Positions 48,920 through 58,858 are shown, counted from the stretch's first letter. The stretch is DNA of 63,623 nucleotides from Marinobacter sp. (GCA_022014155.1 JAKLLS010000004.1:1-63623), one strand, 5' to 3'. Numbers and translations are program-made. The notes: generated from the letters alone by a model not told the origin.

Positions 48920-49678
48920 TTATTGTTGGTCTGTCGCACCCGCTGACTCGTCGCTCTCACGGCAGTCGAGGGTTTTTGACCAAAGGGTTTTACCGAGATC
49001 CGAAATCGAAAAGGACAGCCGCTGAAAGCGCACTTTCATACCCGCCTGACCTTCTATGTCCGCGGTCAGGGCTCGCACTGCCAGGCCGTTTTCAATGCTT
49101 TCATAGTTCTGCAACAAGGTCTTGAACGAAGGTCCGGCTTCCACCAATCCCAGTTGGATCAGGTGGCTCAGATAGTAAGGCGCCCATTGGCCAAGCATCA
49201 GTCCGGACTCCTGGGCTATCCGGCTCAGGTGCCCCCGTAGCCGATACACCGGCTTTCCCAGCCGACCAATCACGTCCATATGACACATGGCGTGGGGCTG
49301 CTCATCCGAGACCAATGCCAGTACCCGCAGTTCGTCAGGGACCAGCTGCTGCACGATGATCCGGATCAGGTCATCGGTAGCGGACTCTTTGGTCTGGTAA
49401 ATCGAACGGTGATGCAGATCTCTGAGAATGCCTGCGGTATCGGCGGTCACCAGGGTTGGCGTGATATCGTCAGAATGTCCATGGAACAAGCCATTACCAT
49501 CCAGCTTCTGTAGCCGATTTCTGAGCGCCAGAAGTAACTGGCTTTCAACCTCCGACGCAACGGCCGCAGCACGCTGAACGGGCGGTAACTCCCCGAGTGC
49601 GGACCGAAGGCGCAGGAGGGTTCGATTGCCCGGCACGGAAGGCACCGGTAATCCTGACGTTAGCTTTCGCTTGTCCAT
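48920..49678 (-). CDS. uncharacterised protein, possibly DUF4393/Abi-alpha-like
   Basis: LVPDELRVLALVSDEQPHAMCHMDVIGRLGKPVYRLRGHLSRIAQESGL...YLSHLIQLGLVE; family call is tentative. Confidence 0.5.
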   Translation of the reverse strand: MDKRKLTSGLPVPSVPGNRTLLRLRSALGELPPVQRAAAVASEVESQLLLALRNRLQKLDGNGLFHGHSDDITPTLVTADTAGILRDLHHRSIYQTKESATDDLIRIIVQQLVPDELRVLALVSDEQPHAMCHMDVIGRLGKPVYRLRGHLSRIAQESGLMLGQWAPYYLSHLIQLGLVEAGPSFKTLLQNYESIENGLAVRALTADIEGQAGMKVRFQRLSFSISDLGKTLWSKTLDCRESDESAGATDQQ

Positions 49679-49723
49679 TGCGCTCGCCTGACAATCTTAT
49701 TGTTGTGAATGCTGACAATTTTC

Positions 49724-49737
49724 GTGACATATGTCAC
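49724..49737. promoter_or_regulatory. CRP/Vfr-like palindrome in divergent intergenic region
   Basis: TTTCGTGACATATGTCACATTT; GTGA-N6-TCAC perfect 14-bp palindrome. Confidence 0.5.
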
Positions 49738-49795
49738 ATTTTTAAAATAAGGTTGCAAGAGCAAATTAACAAGAACAAACGTAAAAAGGCGCACA

Positions 49796-50002
49796 ATGAC
49801 ACCCTCAGCACAACTTTCCAGCGTTCTGGACACCCTGCCCGATGAGCTCGCGGAAGCCATAAGAAACAATGCCGAGACCTCATTGGCCACACATCGCCAG
49901 GAAACAGCAAGTGAGTTGGAGCAAGCTCGCCGCCGCCTGTCTCTACCATCGCGATTGGTATTCAACATGACCACTGGCAAAGATCATCAGACAAAGGAGT
50001 AG
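49796..50002 (+). CDS. small hypothetical protein (68 aa)
   Basis: ORF with stop/start overlap (TAGTG) to the next gene. Confidence 0.5.
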   Translation: MTPSAQLSSVLDTLPDELAEAIRNNAETSLATHRQETASELEQARRRLSLPSRLVFNMTTGKDHQTKE

Positions 50003-51450
50003 TGGCTGTGAAAACATCTTCTTTGCAGATGGTTGCCGAACTGGAAAAGTTACAGGCGCTCATTGGCAAACTCCCTGCGGCGCAGCGGAATCTGGCCAGT
50101 CATTGCCAGCCTGGCCAGATTCGTGAGGTCAGGGATGCCGTTCTCGATAACCTCCACAGTGACCAGGCATCGACCTTTCGACGCCTGAGCTGCCTGGTCA
50201 GGGCACTGTCCGCAAAACATGCCGCCAGACTTGCAACCGATTGTGGCCCGGTGATCGCCGCTCGCACCCTGCCCTTTGTGGAGCCCTTGAAAGTCGGCAA
50301 AATTGCCCGCCGGTTGTCTGTGGAATTCCTCGCCGACATCACCCTCAAGGCAGACCCACGGGCACTACGAACCCTGATCCGGCACATACCCACGGACCAG
50401 ATTGCGTCAGTGGCCGTCATCCTCATCGAACAGCAACAGTATGTTACTGCCGGGCAACTGGCCGATGCCTTGCCCTCCACCGCCATTCGCCAGGTCCTGA
50501 CGCTGATCGACGATGACGTGGCCTTGCTGCGCACGGTTTTCTACATGGACGAGCCGGAACAGCTCGGAGATATCATCCGCCTGGTCGACAATGAACGGCT
50601 CAATCGCATCATTCTGGCCGGCCTCGGCAACCGCGAGACCTGGCCCATCCTGATGTGGGTGATTGATCAGGTCGGACGGGACATCAAAAGTCGGATCACC
50701 AACCTGATCGTGGAACGTGACCCCGAAACCCTGAACGAACTGATCAACGTAGCGAACAGCCAGGCGCTTTGGGGGCCAATTCTCCGCTCTCTGGATACCA
50801 TCAAGGAACGTCACCAGCGATCGCTGGTGCATTTGCAGGCCCTGCGGGACGAGCAGGTTCTGGAAGGACTGATGAAAGCCGCTTACGACGAGGGACTGAT
50901 GGCCAATACCATCCCTCTCATCGAGACAATGAACGGCGATTTGCAGGCCTTTGTCGCCAAGGTCGGCCTGCGCCAGGGTGCCGATATTCTGGAGGCTTTC
51001 ATTCGCGACGCGGTCCGTCAGAACCATGCGGCGGTCATCCTCACCCTGCTGAGCAGAATGAGCGACGAAGAAGTCAAGGAACTGACCACCCTTGGCGTGT
51101 TCAACGATAACTTCATATTACAAGCCATCGTGTCGGCAGGCATCGCGACCGGACAGATCCGCTCACTGATCCGTTTTGCCCGGCGCCTGCCCGGCAAGGG
51201 CCAGGAATTGATAGCCAGCCTGCTGGCGGCCGATCACGGTGCCCTGCTGGAGCGACTGCTTAATCGCTCTGAACTGCTGGGGGACAGCGACTGGAACGAA
51301 CTGGTCAGCCTTATTGCAAAGATCCGGATACCGGATCAGGCCAGGGAAATTGCCGACGTCATCCGCTACCAGTCACGTCAGACCGCACGTGCACTGAAAG
51401 CCCATGCCGAGAACATGGGTTCGGACCTGTTCAAGACCCTGTTGAAATAA
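50002..51450 (+). CDS. uncharacterised alpha-helical repeat protein
   Basis: 482 aa, all-helical, repeated ALxxLIxxI / AIIxxLL-like units; GTG start at 50002 or 50008. Confidence 0.65.
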   Translation: MAVKTSSLQMVAELEKLQALIGKLPAAQRNLASHCQPGQIREVRDAVLDNLHSDQASTFRRLSCLVRALSAKHAARLATDCGPVIAARTLPFVEPLKVGKIARRLSVEFLADITLKADPRALRTLIRHIPTDQIASVAVILIEQQQYVTAGQLADALPSTAIRQVLTLIDDDVALLRTVFYMDEPEQLGDIIRLVDNERLNRIILAGLGNRETWPILMWVIDQVGRDIKSRITNLIVERDPETLNELINVANSQALWGPILRSLDTIKERHQRSLVHLQALRDEQVLEGLMKAAYDEGLMANTIPLIETMNGDLQAFVAKVGLRQGADILEAFIRDAVRQNHAAVILTLLSRMSDEEVKELTTLGVFNDNFILQAIVSAGIATGQIRSLIRFARRLPGKGQELIASLLAADHGALLERLLNRSELLGDSDWNELVSLIAKIRIPDQAREIADVIRYQSRQTARALKAHAENMGSDLFKTLLK

Positions 51451-51454
51451 CCCT

Positions 51455-52126
51455 TCAAACGTCTTCAAGGATGAGGACAATCAGCTCCTTCGGCCCGTGG
51501 GCACCGTAGGCCAGCACCTGCTCGATATCCGCCGTCTTCGACGGGCCGGACACCAGCAACACATTGGTCGGCAGACCCGCAGACCAGTTCTGGGCCGTCA
51601 TCATGTCGTACCAGTTATCGTGAATCCCGCTGGCCTTGAGCAGGGCAATATGCACCGGCGGCACCAGGCTCATCAGCCTCGGTTCGTTCCGGTCTGGCCA
51701 CAACACCAACGAGCCCGTCGCGGCGATGCCGCCAGTGGTGCCCGTCAGGCTGGCCTGCACATCATTGAAAAGCCCCACTTTCCACTCCTCAATGGGACGG
51801 TCATAGACCCGCAATTCCGGCTTCCTCGTTCCATCCTTCCAGGCGCTCGCTAGCTGCCCGCCATGAGGCGTGGCCGGGGCATACAGCAGATTCGTGATCT
51901 CCCGCTTCGCCAGCAACTCCGCGACCAGCACCGGCCAGTCATTCTGTCGCGTCTGATGCACCTCGGTATGCACCGCTTCCATCAGTTCCCGTAACCGGGC
52001 AACCCGCTCTTCCGGAGGATAGCGCCAGGGGCCTGTCACCAGGGATTCGTCGAACTCGTCCGGGCGCGGCTTGGTGCCAGCCAGACTGGTTCTGAGCTTG
52101 TTGAGGATATTGGTACGAGCGCTCAT
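51455..52126 (-). CDS. lutC: lactate utilization protein C
   Basis: LUD domain; ATGSLVLWPDRNEPRLMSLVPPVHIALLKASGIHDNWYDMM. Confidence 0.85.
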   Translation of the reverse strand: MSARTNILNKLRTSLAGTKPRPDEFDESLVTGPWRYPPEERVARLRELMEAVHTEVHQTRQNDWPVLVAELLAKREITNLLYAPATPHGGQLASAWKDGTRKPELRVYDRPIEEWKVGLFNDVQASLTGTTGGIAATGSLVLWPDRNEPRLMSLVPPVHIALLKASGIHDNWYDMMTAQNWSAGLPTNVLLVSGPSKTADIEQVLAYGAHGPKELIVLILEDV

Positions 52127-53583
52127 AACCTCTCCCGCCGGATGGATGAATTTTTCAGGTGATCCCGGGCAAGGTCATGGAGGGAACGTGCAGCCGGTAC
52201 CGGCGCACTGTGGTTCTCGGTCCACGGGCCCGCTTTTTTGGGCGCAAGCGCCCTGAACCGGGTCGCCCCCCACAGGAATAGCTTATAAAAGGCCGGACGG
52301 GTGTTCAGCATGACCCAGGCGCGCCACATCAATAGCTCCTTGCGGGAGTACTTGCTGCCGGCCCCTTTCACTGATACCGGCTCATGCCCCGGAGCCTGAA
52401 CATTTTCCTGTCGCAGTCGCTGCAGCAACTCCGGAATGGGAATCTTCACCGGGCAGACTTCCCCGCAGGCACCGCACAGGGAAGACGCGCTGGGATGATC
52501 CGGCACCTTGTCGAGTCCCACCATATGGGGTGTGACAATCTTGCCAATCGGGCCCGGATAGACTTCCCCGTAGGTATGACCACCCACCCTGGTGTACACC
52601 GGGCAATGGTTCATACAGGCACCGCAACGAATGCAGTTCAGGGTCTGGCGCATCTGGGCGTCGGCAAACGCGCCGGTGCGGCCGTTATCCAGCAATACCA
52701 GGTGCACTTCTTCCGGGCCGTCCAGTTCATCGGGTTTGCGCGGACCGGAGATCAGGTTCACATAGGTGGTGATGGGCTGCCCCAGGGCCGAGCGGGTCAG
52801 CAGGGACACCAACGGCACTACGTCCCGCAGGTTGGATACCACTTTCTCGATCCCGGTTACGGCGATGTGGACCGGTGGCGAAGTAGTGCTCATGCGGCCG
52901 TTGCCCTCGTTTTCCACCAGCAACAGCGTGCCGGTTTCGGCGATGGCAAAGTTCACACCGGACACCCCCACATCCGCCTCCAGGAATTTACGTCGCAGGA
53001 TGCGCCGCCCGGTCTGGATCAGCTCATCCACATCTTCGGAGACGTGTTCGCCGAGCTTTTCGTTGAACAGCGCCGACACCTGACGGGCGTTCTTGTGAAT
53101 CGCCGGCATGATGATGTGGGACGGTTTCTCATTATCAAGCTGGACGATGTACTCGCCCATATCCGATTCCAGGCATTCAATATCACGGTCGGCGAGATAG
53201 TCGTTCATCTCCATCTCTTCACTGACCATGGATTTGCCCTTCACCACCTGGCGACCGTCGTGGGCTTCAATGAGGCCGTGAACAATCTCGTTGGCTTCCT
53301 CAACCGTCTCCGCCCAATGCACCTTGATACCATTGGCGGTCAGTCTGGTTTCCAGTTGCTCCAGCAGGTCCGGCAGGTTGGAGAGCGAACGCGCGCGAAT
53401 GTGGTTGCCCAACTCCCGCAGTCCTTCCCGCTCGTCTTCGTCACTGAACGCATCCGCCCGTTTGCGCATCAGCGAATCCATGGCAGTGCGGAAGTTGGAA
53501 CGCAACTGTGAGTCGGCCAGCGCTTCCCGGGCGCGGCCCTTGAAGTCACTGGCCAGCTCAGTCACTGGAATGCGCTGGTTCAT
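52123..53583 (-). CDS. lutB: lactate utilization iron-sulfur protein B
   Basis: CIRCGACMNHCPVYTRVGGHTYGEVYPGPIG; SLCGACGEVCPVKIPIPELL. Confidence 0.93.
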   Translation of the reverse strand: MNQRIPVTELASDFKGRAREALADSQLRSNFRTAMDSLMRKRADAFSDEDEREGLRELGNHIRARSLSNLPDLLEQLETRLTANGIKVHWAETVEEANEIVHGLIEAHDGRQVVKGKSMVSEEMEMNDYLADRDIECLESDMGEYIVQLDNEKPSHIIMPAIHKNARQVSALFNEKLGEHVSEDVDELIQTGRRILRRKFLEADVGVSGVNFAIAETGTLLLVENEGNGRMSTTSPPVHIAVTGIEKVVSNLRDVVPLVSLLTRSALGQPITTYVNLISGPRKPDELDGPEEVHLVLLDNGRTGAFADAQMRQTLNCIRCGACMNHCPVYTRVGGHTYGEVYPGPIGKIVTPHMVGLDKVPDHPSASSLCGACGEVCPVKIPIPELLQRLRQENVQAPGHEPVSVKGAGSKYSRKELLMWRAWVMLNTRPAFYKLFLWGATRFRALAPKKAGPWTENHSAPVPAARSLHDLARDHLKNSSIRRERL

Positions 53584-54416
53584 TGCTCACCTCCGGGTTG
53601 CCGTTCACCGCATCGCTCCCACAGGAAACTGGCAAGATGGCGACCACGGAAAGCCTGCTGTTGCTTCTCCAGGGCGCCATTAATATTCATCAGGCAACCG
53701 CAGTCGGCACTGATGGCCTCAGCCGCGCCGGATCCCCGCAGCGCCGTGGTCTTGTCCAGCACCATGGCGCCGGAGATATCCGGCATGCGCACGGAAAAGG
53801 TTCCCCCAAAACCACAGCACTCGCTCTCATGGTCGTGATCGATACGTTCGACGTTATCGAGTTGGGCCAGCAGTTCCCGCGCGTGCAGATGGGTATTCAT
53901 CTCCCGGCGGGCGGTGCAGGAGGTGTGCAGGGCAATCTTGTGTTTCTCACCCCGGTCAACAAGCTGAACCTTGCAAACCTTGAGCAGGAACTCCGTCAGC
54001 TCGAAGGTGCGCTCGGCCAGTTCCTCGGCACGCCTCAGATTGTCGGGTTCCTCCGCGAACAGTTCCTGATAGTGATGACGAAACATGCCGGCACAGGACC
54101 CCGACGGCACCACCACCGGACGGCCGTCATCCAAGAGATCCAGCTGTGCCAGGGCTACAGCCCTGGCCTCTTCCCGATAGCCGGACGTCCAGGCAGGCTG
54201 ACCACAACAACTTTGCTGTTGGGGAAAGTGCACTTGAATGCCCTGCTGTTCCAGCAAGCGGATAGCATCCAGCCCCGCCTCCGGGAAGAACAGGTCCACC
54301 ACGCAGGTACCGAACAGCGATACCTCTGCGGGCTTGTCAGGGTAGCGACGCTCCGGTTCCCGGGCGGGAGCTACCCGGGTAGCGTTCGGGGCTGCGTCAT
54401 AGAACAGCTCACTCAT
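53580..54416 (-). CDS. lutA: lactate utilization protein A (CCG-domain)
   Basis: SLFGTCVVDLFFPEAGLDAIRLLEQQGIQVHFPQQQSCCGQPAWTSGY; ESECCGFGGTFSVRMPDISGAM. Confidence 0.92.
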   Translation of the reverse strand: MSELFYDAAPNATRVAPAREPERRYPDKPAEVSLFGTCVVDLFFPEAGLDAIRLLEQQGIQVHFPQQQSCCGQPAWTSGYREEARAVALAQLDLLDDGRPVVVPSGSCAGMFRHHYQELFAEEPDNLRRAEELAERTFELTEFLLKVCKVQLVDRGEKHKIALHTSCTARREMNTHLHARELLAQLDNVERIDHDHESECCGFGGTFSVRMPDISGAMVLDKTTALRGSGAAEAISADCGCLMNINGALEKQQQAFRGRHLASFLWERCGERQPGGEQ

Positions 54417-54452
54417 TGCTAAACGTCCTCCAGACGGGGTGAAGCCAGAGAT

Positions 54453-54469
54453 AATTGGTAATACCAATT
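54453..54469. promoter_or_regulatory. LldR/FadR-type operator upstream of lutA
   Basis: AATTGGT-AAT-ACCAATT perfect palindrome, 37 bp upstream of lutA ATG. Confidence 0.72.
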
Positions 54470-54593
54470 TACCGATGCAGTCTGATAAGATATGTGAGTT
54501 GTTTACGGGCTGTCAAAGCTAACTGCTAATCCATTGGTCTGATAGCAATGGTAGAACGCCGCCCAAATTCGTCAAATGAAAAGCCAATACAGC

Positions 54594-54608
54594 ATTGGTC
54601 AGACCAAT
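54594..54608. promoter_or_regulatory. LldR/FadR-type operator upstream of gntR gene
   Basis: ATTGGT-CAG-ACCAAT palindrome, 20 bp upstream of the regulator ATG. Confidence 0.72.
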
Positions 54609-54628
54609 AACTAAAACGTGGGAATAGA

Positions 54629-55405
54629 ATGGCTATCGGTCAGATTTCACCAAAGCGCCTTGCAGATACCATTGTCGAGCAGCTGGAAACCATGATTCTG
54701 GAAGGCACGCTGCAACCCGGGGAGCGATTACCAGCCGAGCGGGCACTGGCTGAGCAGTTCGGGGTTTCCCGCCCTTCCCTGCGGGAAGCTGTTCAGCGGC
54801 TCGCCGCCAAGGGGCTTCTGGTCAGTCGTCAGGGGGGTGGGCACTATGTGGCCGAAACACTCGGCTCCAGTTTCAGCGACCCGCTGATCGGGCTGCTGGA
54901 AAACCGCCCGGACGCCCACCGCGACCTGCTGGAGTTCCGCCGCACCCTGGAAGGTGACTGCGCTTATTACGCAGCTCAAAGAGCCACGGAAGTGGACAAG
55001 GCTAAACTCAGGGAAGCCTATGAAGCCCTGCAGGCCTGCTACAGCAATCGCAACAACCAGGATGTCCAGGCAGAGGGCGCCGCCGACGCCCGTTTCCACC
55101 TGGCCATCGCCGAAGCCAGCCACAATGTCATTCTGCTACACACCATTCGCGGGCTGTTCAACATGTTGAAGAACAGTGTCGTCAACAACATCGACGGTAT
55201 GTACTCGAAGACTGTGGAAACCCGCAACGGTCTATTGGAACAACATCAACAGTTATTCGAAGCCATCATAAAGGGACGGGCCGAGGAGGCACGTGAGATA
55301 GCCGGGCGGCATATCGAGTACGTGCAGGGCGTGCTGTCAGAACAGTTTGAAAGTCACCGCAGGCTCGAGCGCTCGCTTCGCAGGGACAAGCTGAGTCGCA
55401 ATTGA
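54629..55405 (+). CDS. GntR/FadR-family transcriptional regulator (LldR-like)
   Basis: LADTIVEQLETMILEGTLQPGERLPAERALAEQFGVSRPSLREAVQRLAAKGLLVSRQGGGHYV plus FCD domain; divergent from lutA. Confidence 0.9.
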   Translation: MAIGQISPKRLADTIVEQLETMILEGTLQPGERLPAERALAEQFGVSRPSLREAVQRLAAKGLLVSRQGGGHYVAETLGSSFSDPLIGLLENRPDAHRDLLEFRRTLEGDCAYYAAQRATEVDKAKLREAYEALQACYSNRNNQDVQAEGAADARFHLAIAEASHNVILLHTIRGLFNMLKNSVVNNIDGMYSKTVETRNGLLEQHQQLFEAIIKGRAEEAREIAGRHIEYVQGVLSEQFESHRRLERSLRRDKLSRN

Positions 55406-55456
55406 GCTGCTACTTTTAACCGCAGACCCATGTTTTCGGCTAGACAGGACACTCCC

Positions 55457-56233
55457 ATGACCGACCAACCCGTGCTCACCTCCGTGGACGATGGCATTCT
55501 GACCATCACCATCAACCGGCCTGAAAAGCGCAATGCCGTAGACAGACCGACGGCAAACGCCCTGCGCCAGGCGTTTATGGAGTTTGAACAAAACCACGCA
55601 TTAAAGGTAGCGGTGCTCTGTGGTAGTGGTGGCAACTTCTGCGCAGGTGCGGACCTGACCGCAGTGGGTGATCCTGAGCGACGCAATGAAATCGATCCCC
55701 ACGGCACCGGTCACGGCCCCATGGGTCCCACCAGAATGTCGTTATCGAAACCGGTGATTGCAGCGGTTTCCGGCTATGCGGTCGCCGGCGGACTGGAACT
55801 GGCCCTGATGTGCGATTTACGGGTCGTGGAAGAGTCCGCGGTGTTCGGCGTTTTCTGTCGGCGTTGGGGCGTACCGCTGATCGATGGCGGCACCGTACGT
55901 TTGCCCCGTATTGTCGGCCACGGGCGTGCCATGGATATGATTCTCACCGGCCGGCCGGTTCAGGCTGATGAAGCACTGGACATGGGCCTTGCCAGCCGCA
56001 AAGTCGCTGATGGCATGGCACTGGAAACCGCCCAACAAATGGCCAGGGACATCGCCGCCTTTCCCCAACAATGCCTGTTGGCGGATCGGGCGTCCGCTAT
56101 TCATCAATGGGATCTGGACATGCATGAGGCTCTGGTGGCGGAAGGCGCAGCTGGCTACCCTGTCGTGTTCGAGGAAGCCGTGGAAGGTGCAAAAAAGTTC
56201 AAGGATGGAGCCGGGCGTCACGGCCAGTTCTGA
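55457..56233 (+). CDS. enoyl-CoA hydratase/isomerase family protein
   Basis: LTITINRPEKRNAVDRPTANALRQAF...VAVLCGSGGNFCAGADLTAVG; AVSGYAVAGGLELALMCDLRV. Confidence 0.88.
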   Translation: MTDQPVLTSVDDGILTITINRPEKRNAVDRPTANALRQAFMEFEQNHALKVAVLCGSGGNFCAGADLTAVGDPERRNEIDPHGTGHGPMGPTRMSLSKPVIAAVSGYAVAGGLELALMCDLRVVEESAVFGVFCRRWGVPLIDGGTVRLPRIVGHGRAMDMILTGRPVQADEALDMGLASRKVADGMALETAQQMARDIAAFPQQCLLADRASAIHQWDLDMHEALVAEGAAGYPVVFEEAVEGAKKFKDGAGRHGQF

Positions 56234-57071
56234 GCAGCCCCGCAACCCAGTCCGACACTTCAGGAAAGACGCCCATATCCAGCACGAATTCCTGACCACG
56301 AGCGGCACACTCCAGGTAGCAATATGGCGGAGCAAGCCGCCAGCGGTCCGGGCGGGAGTGGTAGCTCAACGCCGGCCTGCCGTCGCCGGGGAAGAAACCG
56401 GAGGGCAGCCGCCACTGGGTGGGCAGGCGTCCGTCCGGATCACTCAGCACCAGCGGCGCATCAAGATGGGTAAACACACCGCTGCCCGGGAACGGTTTCT
56501 TATCGTCTGCCAGGGAAAACCGGTCAGAAGACACATACAGCGTATTGCCAGGGTCGGGCTCACCATGAAAATGCGGATGATAACCAGCCCAGGGCAAGGC
56601 GTCTGAAGTCAGGTCATCAATCCGGTGAACATCCTCAATGTGCAGCCAACCCCAGATAGCATGAAACGGCCGCGAGCCCGGCACAAAGCGCCAGCGTCGC
56701 TGCCATAGCTCCGCCCTGCGGAACACACCAAAGAACAGGAACATGTCCCCGGCACTCACCCCCTGATTGCGCAAATGGCCCTGAGCGGACCCCGTCTGCC
56801 CCAGCGCCGGGCGCCAACCATCCACCCGCGGAATAGCGTCAGCGATCAGGTCCGGATCCAGATGGGCGCCGTGGTTGCCACGGATTCTGCCCCGGGTCAG
56901 ATCCCGGACAATCTTTCCCAGTCTGCGCTCGCCATGGGTTACATCATCGTAGCGAATGCGGGACTGGCTATCGGGAATGGGAAGCACACACAGGGAACCG
57001 TCCGGCAGCACCGGGCTCGGGCACCCGCCGGCGGAGGAGTCAAACCCTTTTCGGCTGAGGATCAGGCGCAT
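56199..57071 (-). CDS. Nmad3-like putative nucleotide-modification-associated protein
   Basis: MRLILSRKGFDSSAGGCPSPVLPDGSLCVLPIPDSQSRIRYDDV...HLRNQGVSAGDMFLFFGVFRR; recognised by N-terminal pattern. Confidence 0.65.
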   Translation of the reverse strand: MRLILSRKGFDSSAGGCPSPVLPDGSLCVLPIPDSQSRIRYDDVTHGERRLGKIVRDLTRGRIRGNHGAHLDPDLIADAIPRVDGWRPALGQTGSAQGHLRNQGVSAGDMFLFFGVFRRAELWQRRWRFVPGSRPFHAIWGWLHIEDVHRIDDLTSDALPWAGYHPHFHGEPDPGNTLYVSSDRFSLADDKKPFPGSGVFTHLDAPLVLSDPDGRLPTQWRLPSGFFPGDGRPALSYHSRPDRWRLAPPYCYLECAARGQEFVLDMGVFPEVSDWVAGLLRTGRDARLHP

Positions 57072-57175
57072 GGACTCACTGCAAAAATCATGGACGACAT
57101 ATCGGGGGGCAATGCTATCTTAGATTCCGGGCGATTGCTCGCAACAATTTCACACCGTCAGCCGGATAGCGAACC

Positions 57176-57805
57176 ATGAGACTTGTCTGCATTTCCGACA
57201 CCCACAGCATGCACCGCCAGATCCAGGTGCCCGATGGCGACATCCTGATCCACTCCGGTGATTGTCTCGGTGTGGGCACGCTGGATGAGCTGCAAGACCT
57301 CGACAACTGGTTCGCCGAACAGCCCCACAAACACAAGATTCTGATTGCCGGCAATCACGACTGGTGCTTTCAGGATGAACCACAGGAAGCGCGGGCCCTC
57401 GTCAGACACGCCCACTACCTGCAGGACAGCGGCCTGGAACTGGAAGGGCTGAAATTCTGGGGCAGCCCGTGGACACCGGTATTCTTTGACTGGGCCTTCA
57501 ATCTCGAACGCGGCGCAGCCCTGGCTGCGCGCTGGGCCCGAATTCCCCAAGACACCGACATCCTGATTACCCACGGGCCGCCAGCGGGCATACTCGATGC
57601 TGTGCCAACCGGTACCGGATCGCTGAATGTCGGCTGCGATGATCTCGCCAGCGCGGTTGAAACCCTCAACCCCAGGCTCCATATCTTTGGGCATATCCAT
57701 GAGGGCTACGGCCAACTGGACATTGGCAAGCGCCGGTATATCAACGCTAGTACCTGCACCGGCAGCTTCAAGCCCCTGAATCCACCCATCGTGATCGACC
57801 TTTAG
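57176..57805 (+). CDS. metallophosphoesterase
   Basis: RLVCISDTHSMH...DGDILIHSGD...ILIAGNHDWCF...ITHGPP...FGHIHEGYG. Confidence 0.92.
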   Translation: MRLVCISDTHSMHRQIQVPDGDILIHSGDCLGVGTLDELQDLDNWFAEQPHKHKILIAGNHDWCFQDEPQEARALVRHAHYLQDSGLELEGLKFWGSPWTPVFFDWAFNLERGAALAARWARIPQDTDILITHGPPAGILDAVPTGTGSLNVGCDDLASAVETLNPRLHIFGHIHEGYGQLDIGKRRYINASTCTGSFKPLNPPIVIDL

Positions 57806-57835
57806 CCCAAAGGTTCGATGTTTCCGGAGCAAGAT

Positions 57836-58819
57836 ATGCCACAACGCCCGCCCTTTTCGCTGCTGGAACTGGCTTCCGTTCGCGAAGGCGACTCCGTCGG
57901 CACCACCCTGGCCAACAGCGTGGCCTATGCCCAACATGCCGAAAAGCTGGGTTTCAAGCGATTCTGGCTGGCAGAGCACCACAACATGGAGGGCATCAGC
58001 AGTTCGGCTACGTCCGTGCTGGTTGGCCATATTGCTGGCAAGACCGAATCCATACGGGTCGGCTCTGGTGGCGTGATGCTGCCCAACCACCCGCCGCTGG
58101 TGATTGCCGAGCAGTTTGGCACACTCGCCTGCCTGTATCCGGACCGCATCGACCTGGGGCTTGGGCGCGCACCGGGCACCGATCCGATCACCAGCCGGGC
58201 ACTGAGGCGTGACGGCCTTGGAGCCGAACAGTTTCCGGAGGACGTGGCCCGCCTGCAGACGCTGCTCGGGCCGCTGCAACCCGGCCAACCGGTCAAGGCA
58301 ATCCCGGGGGCCGGTACCAATGTACCGATCTGGCTGCTGGGTTCCAGCCTCTATAGCGCGCAACTCGCAGCCATGCGGGGATTACCCTATGCCTTCGCCG
58401 GACATTTCGCGCCCCGACTTTACCGCGAGGCGCTCAAAGTCTATCGCGACAATTTCCAACCCTCGGAGCAGTTGCAAGCGCCCTACTCGATGCTCGCGGT
58501 GCCCGCCATCGCTGCGGATACGGACGACGAGGCCCAATGGCTGTCCACCACCAGTTACCAACGCATCCTGGCATTGTTTCGTGGTCATCCACTGTGGATG
58601 AAACCACCGGTGGATACCATGGAGGGGCTGTGGAATGCTGGTGAAGAAGCCAGCGTTCGGGATTTCCTGGGATTGCAGGTACTCGGAGGCCCCGAGTCCG
58701 TCAGGGATCAGCTGGACCGACTGCTGAGTACCGTAGAGGTGGACGAGCTGATGTTCACCGTCGATATCTACGACCCGGTAAAACGGCGTCACGCCCTGGA
58801 CATTCTCAACCAGGCCTGA
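57836..58819 (+). CDS. LLM-class flavin-dependent oxidoreductase
   Basis: [61 protein letters not shown]; start may be 57818. Confidence 0.9.
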   Translation: MPQRPPFSLLELASVREGDSVGTTLANSVAYAQHAEKLGFKRFWLAEHHNMEGISSSATSVLVGHIAGKTESIRVGSGGVMLPNHPPLVIAEQFGTLACLYPDRIDLGLGRAPGTDPITSRALRRDGLGAEQFPEDVARLQTLLGPLQPGQPVKAIPGAGTNVPIWLLGSSLYSAQLAAMRGLPYAFAGHFAPRLYREALKVYRDNFQPSEQLQAPYSMLAVPAIAADTDDEAQWLSTTSYQRILALFRGHPLWMKPPVDTMEGLWNAGEEASVRDFLGLQVLGGPESVRDQLDRLLSTVEVDELMFTVDIYDPVKRRHALDILNQA

Positions 58820-58858
58820 CAACTCCCAGGCAATACATAAAAGGATGGATTCCGGAAA

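Noticed and set aside
57158-58363. 401-aa minus-strand ORF
   Set aside because: Antisense of metallophosphoesterase and LLM oxidoreductase genes, both strongly supported.
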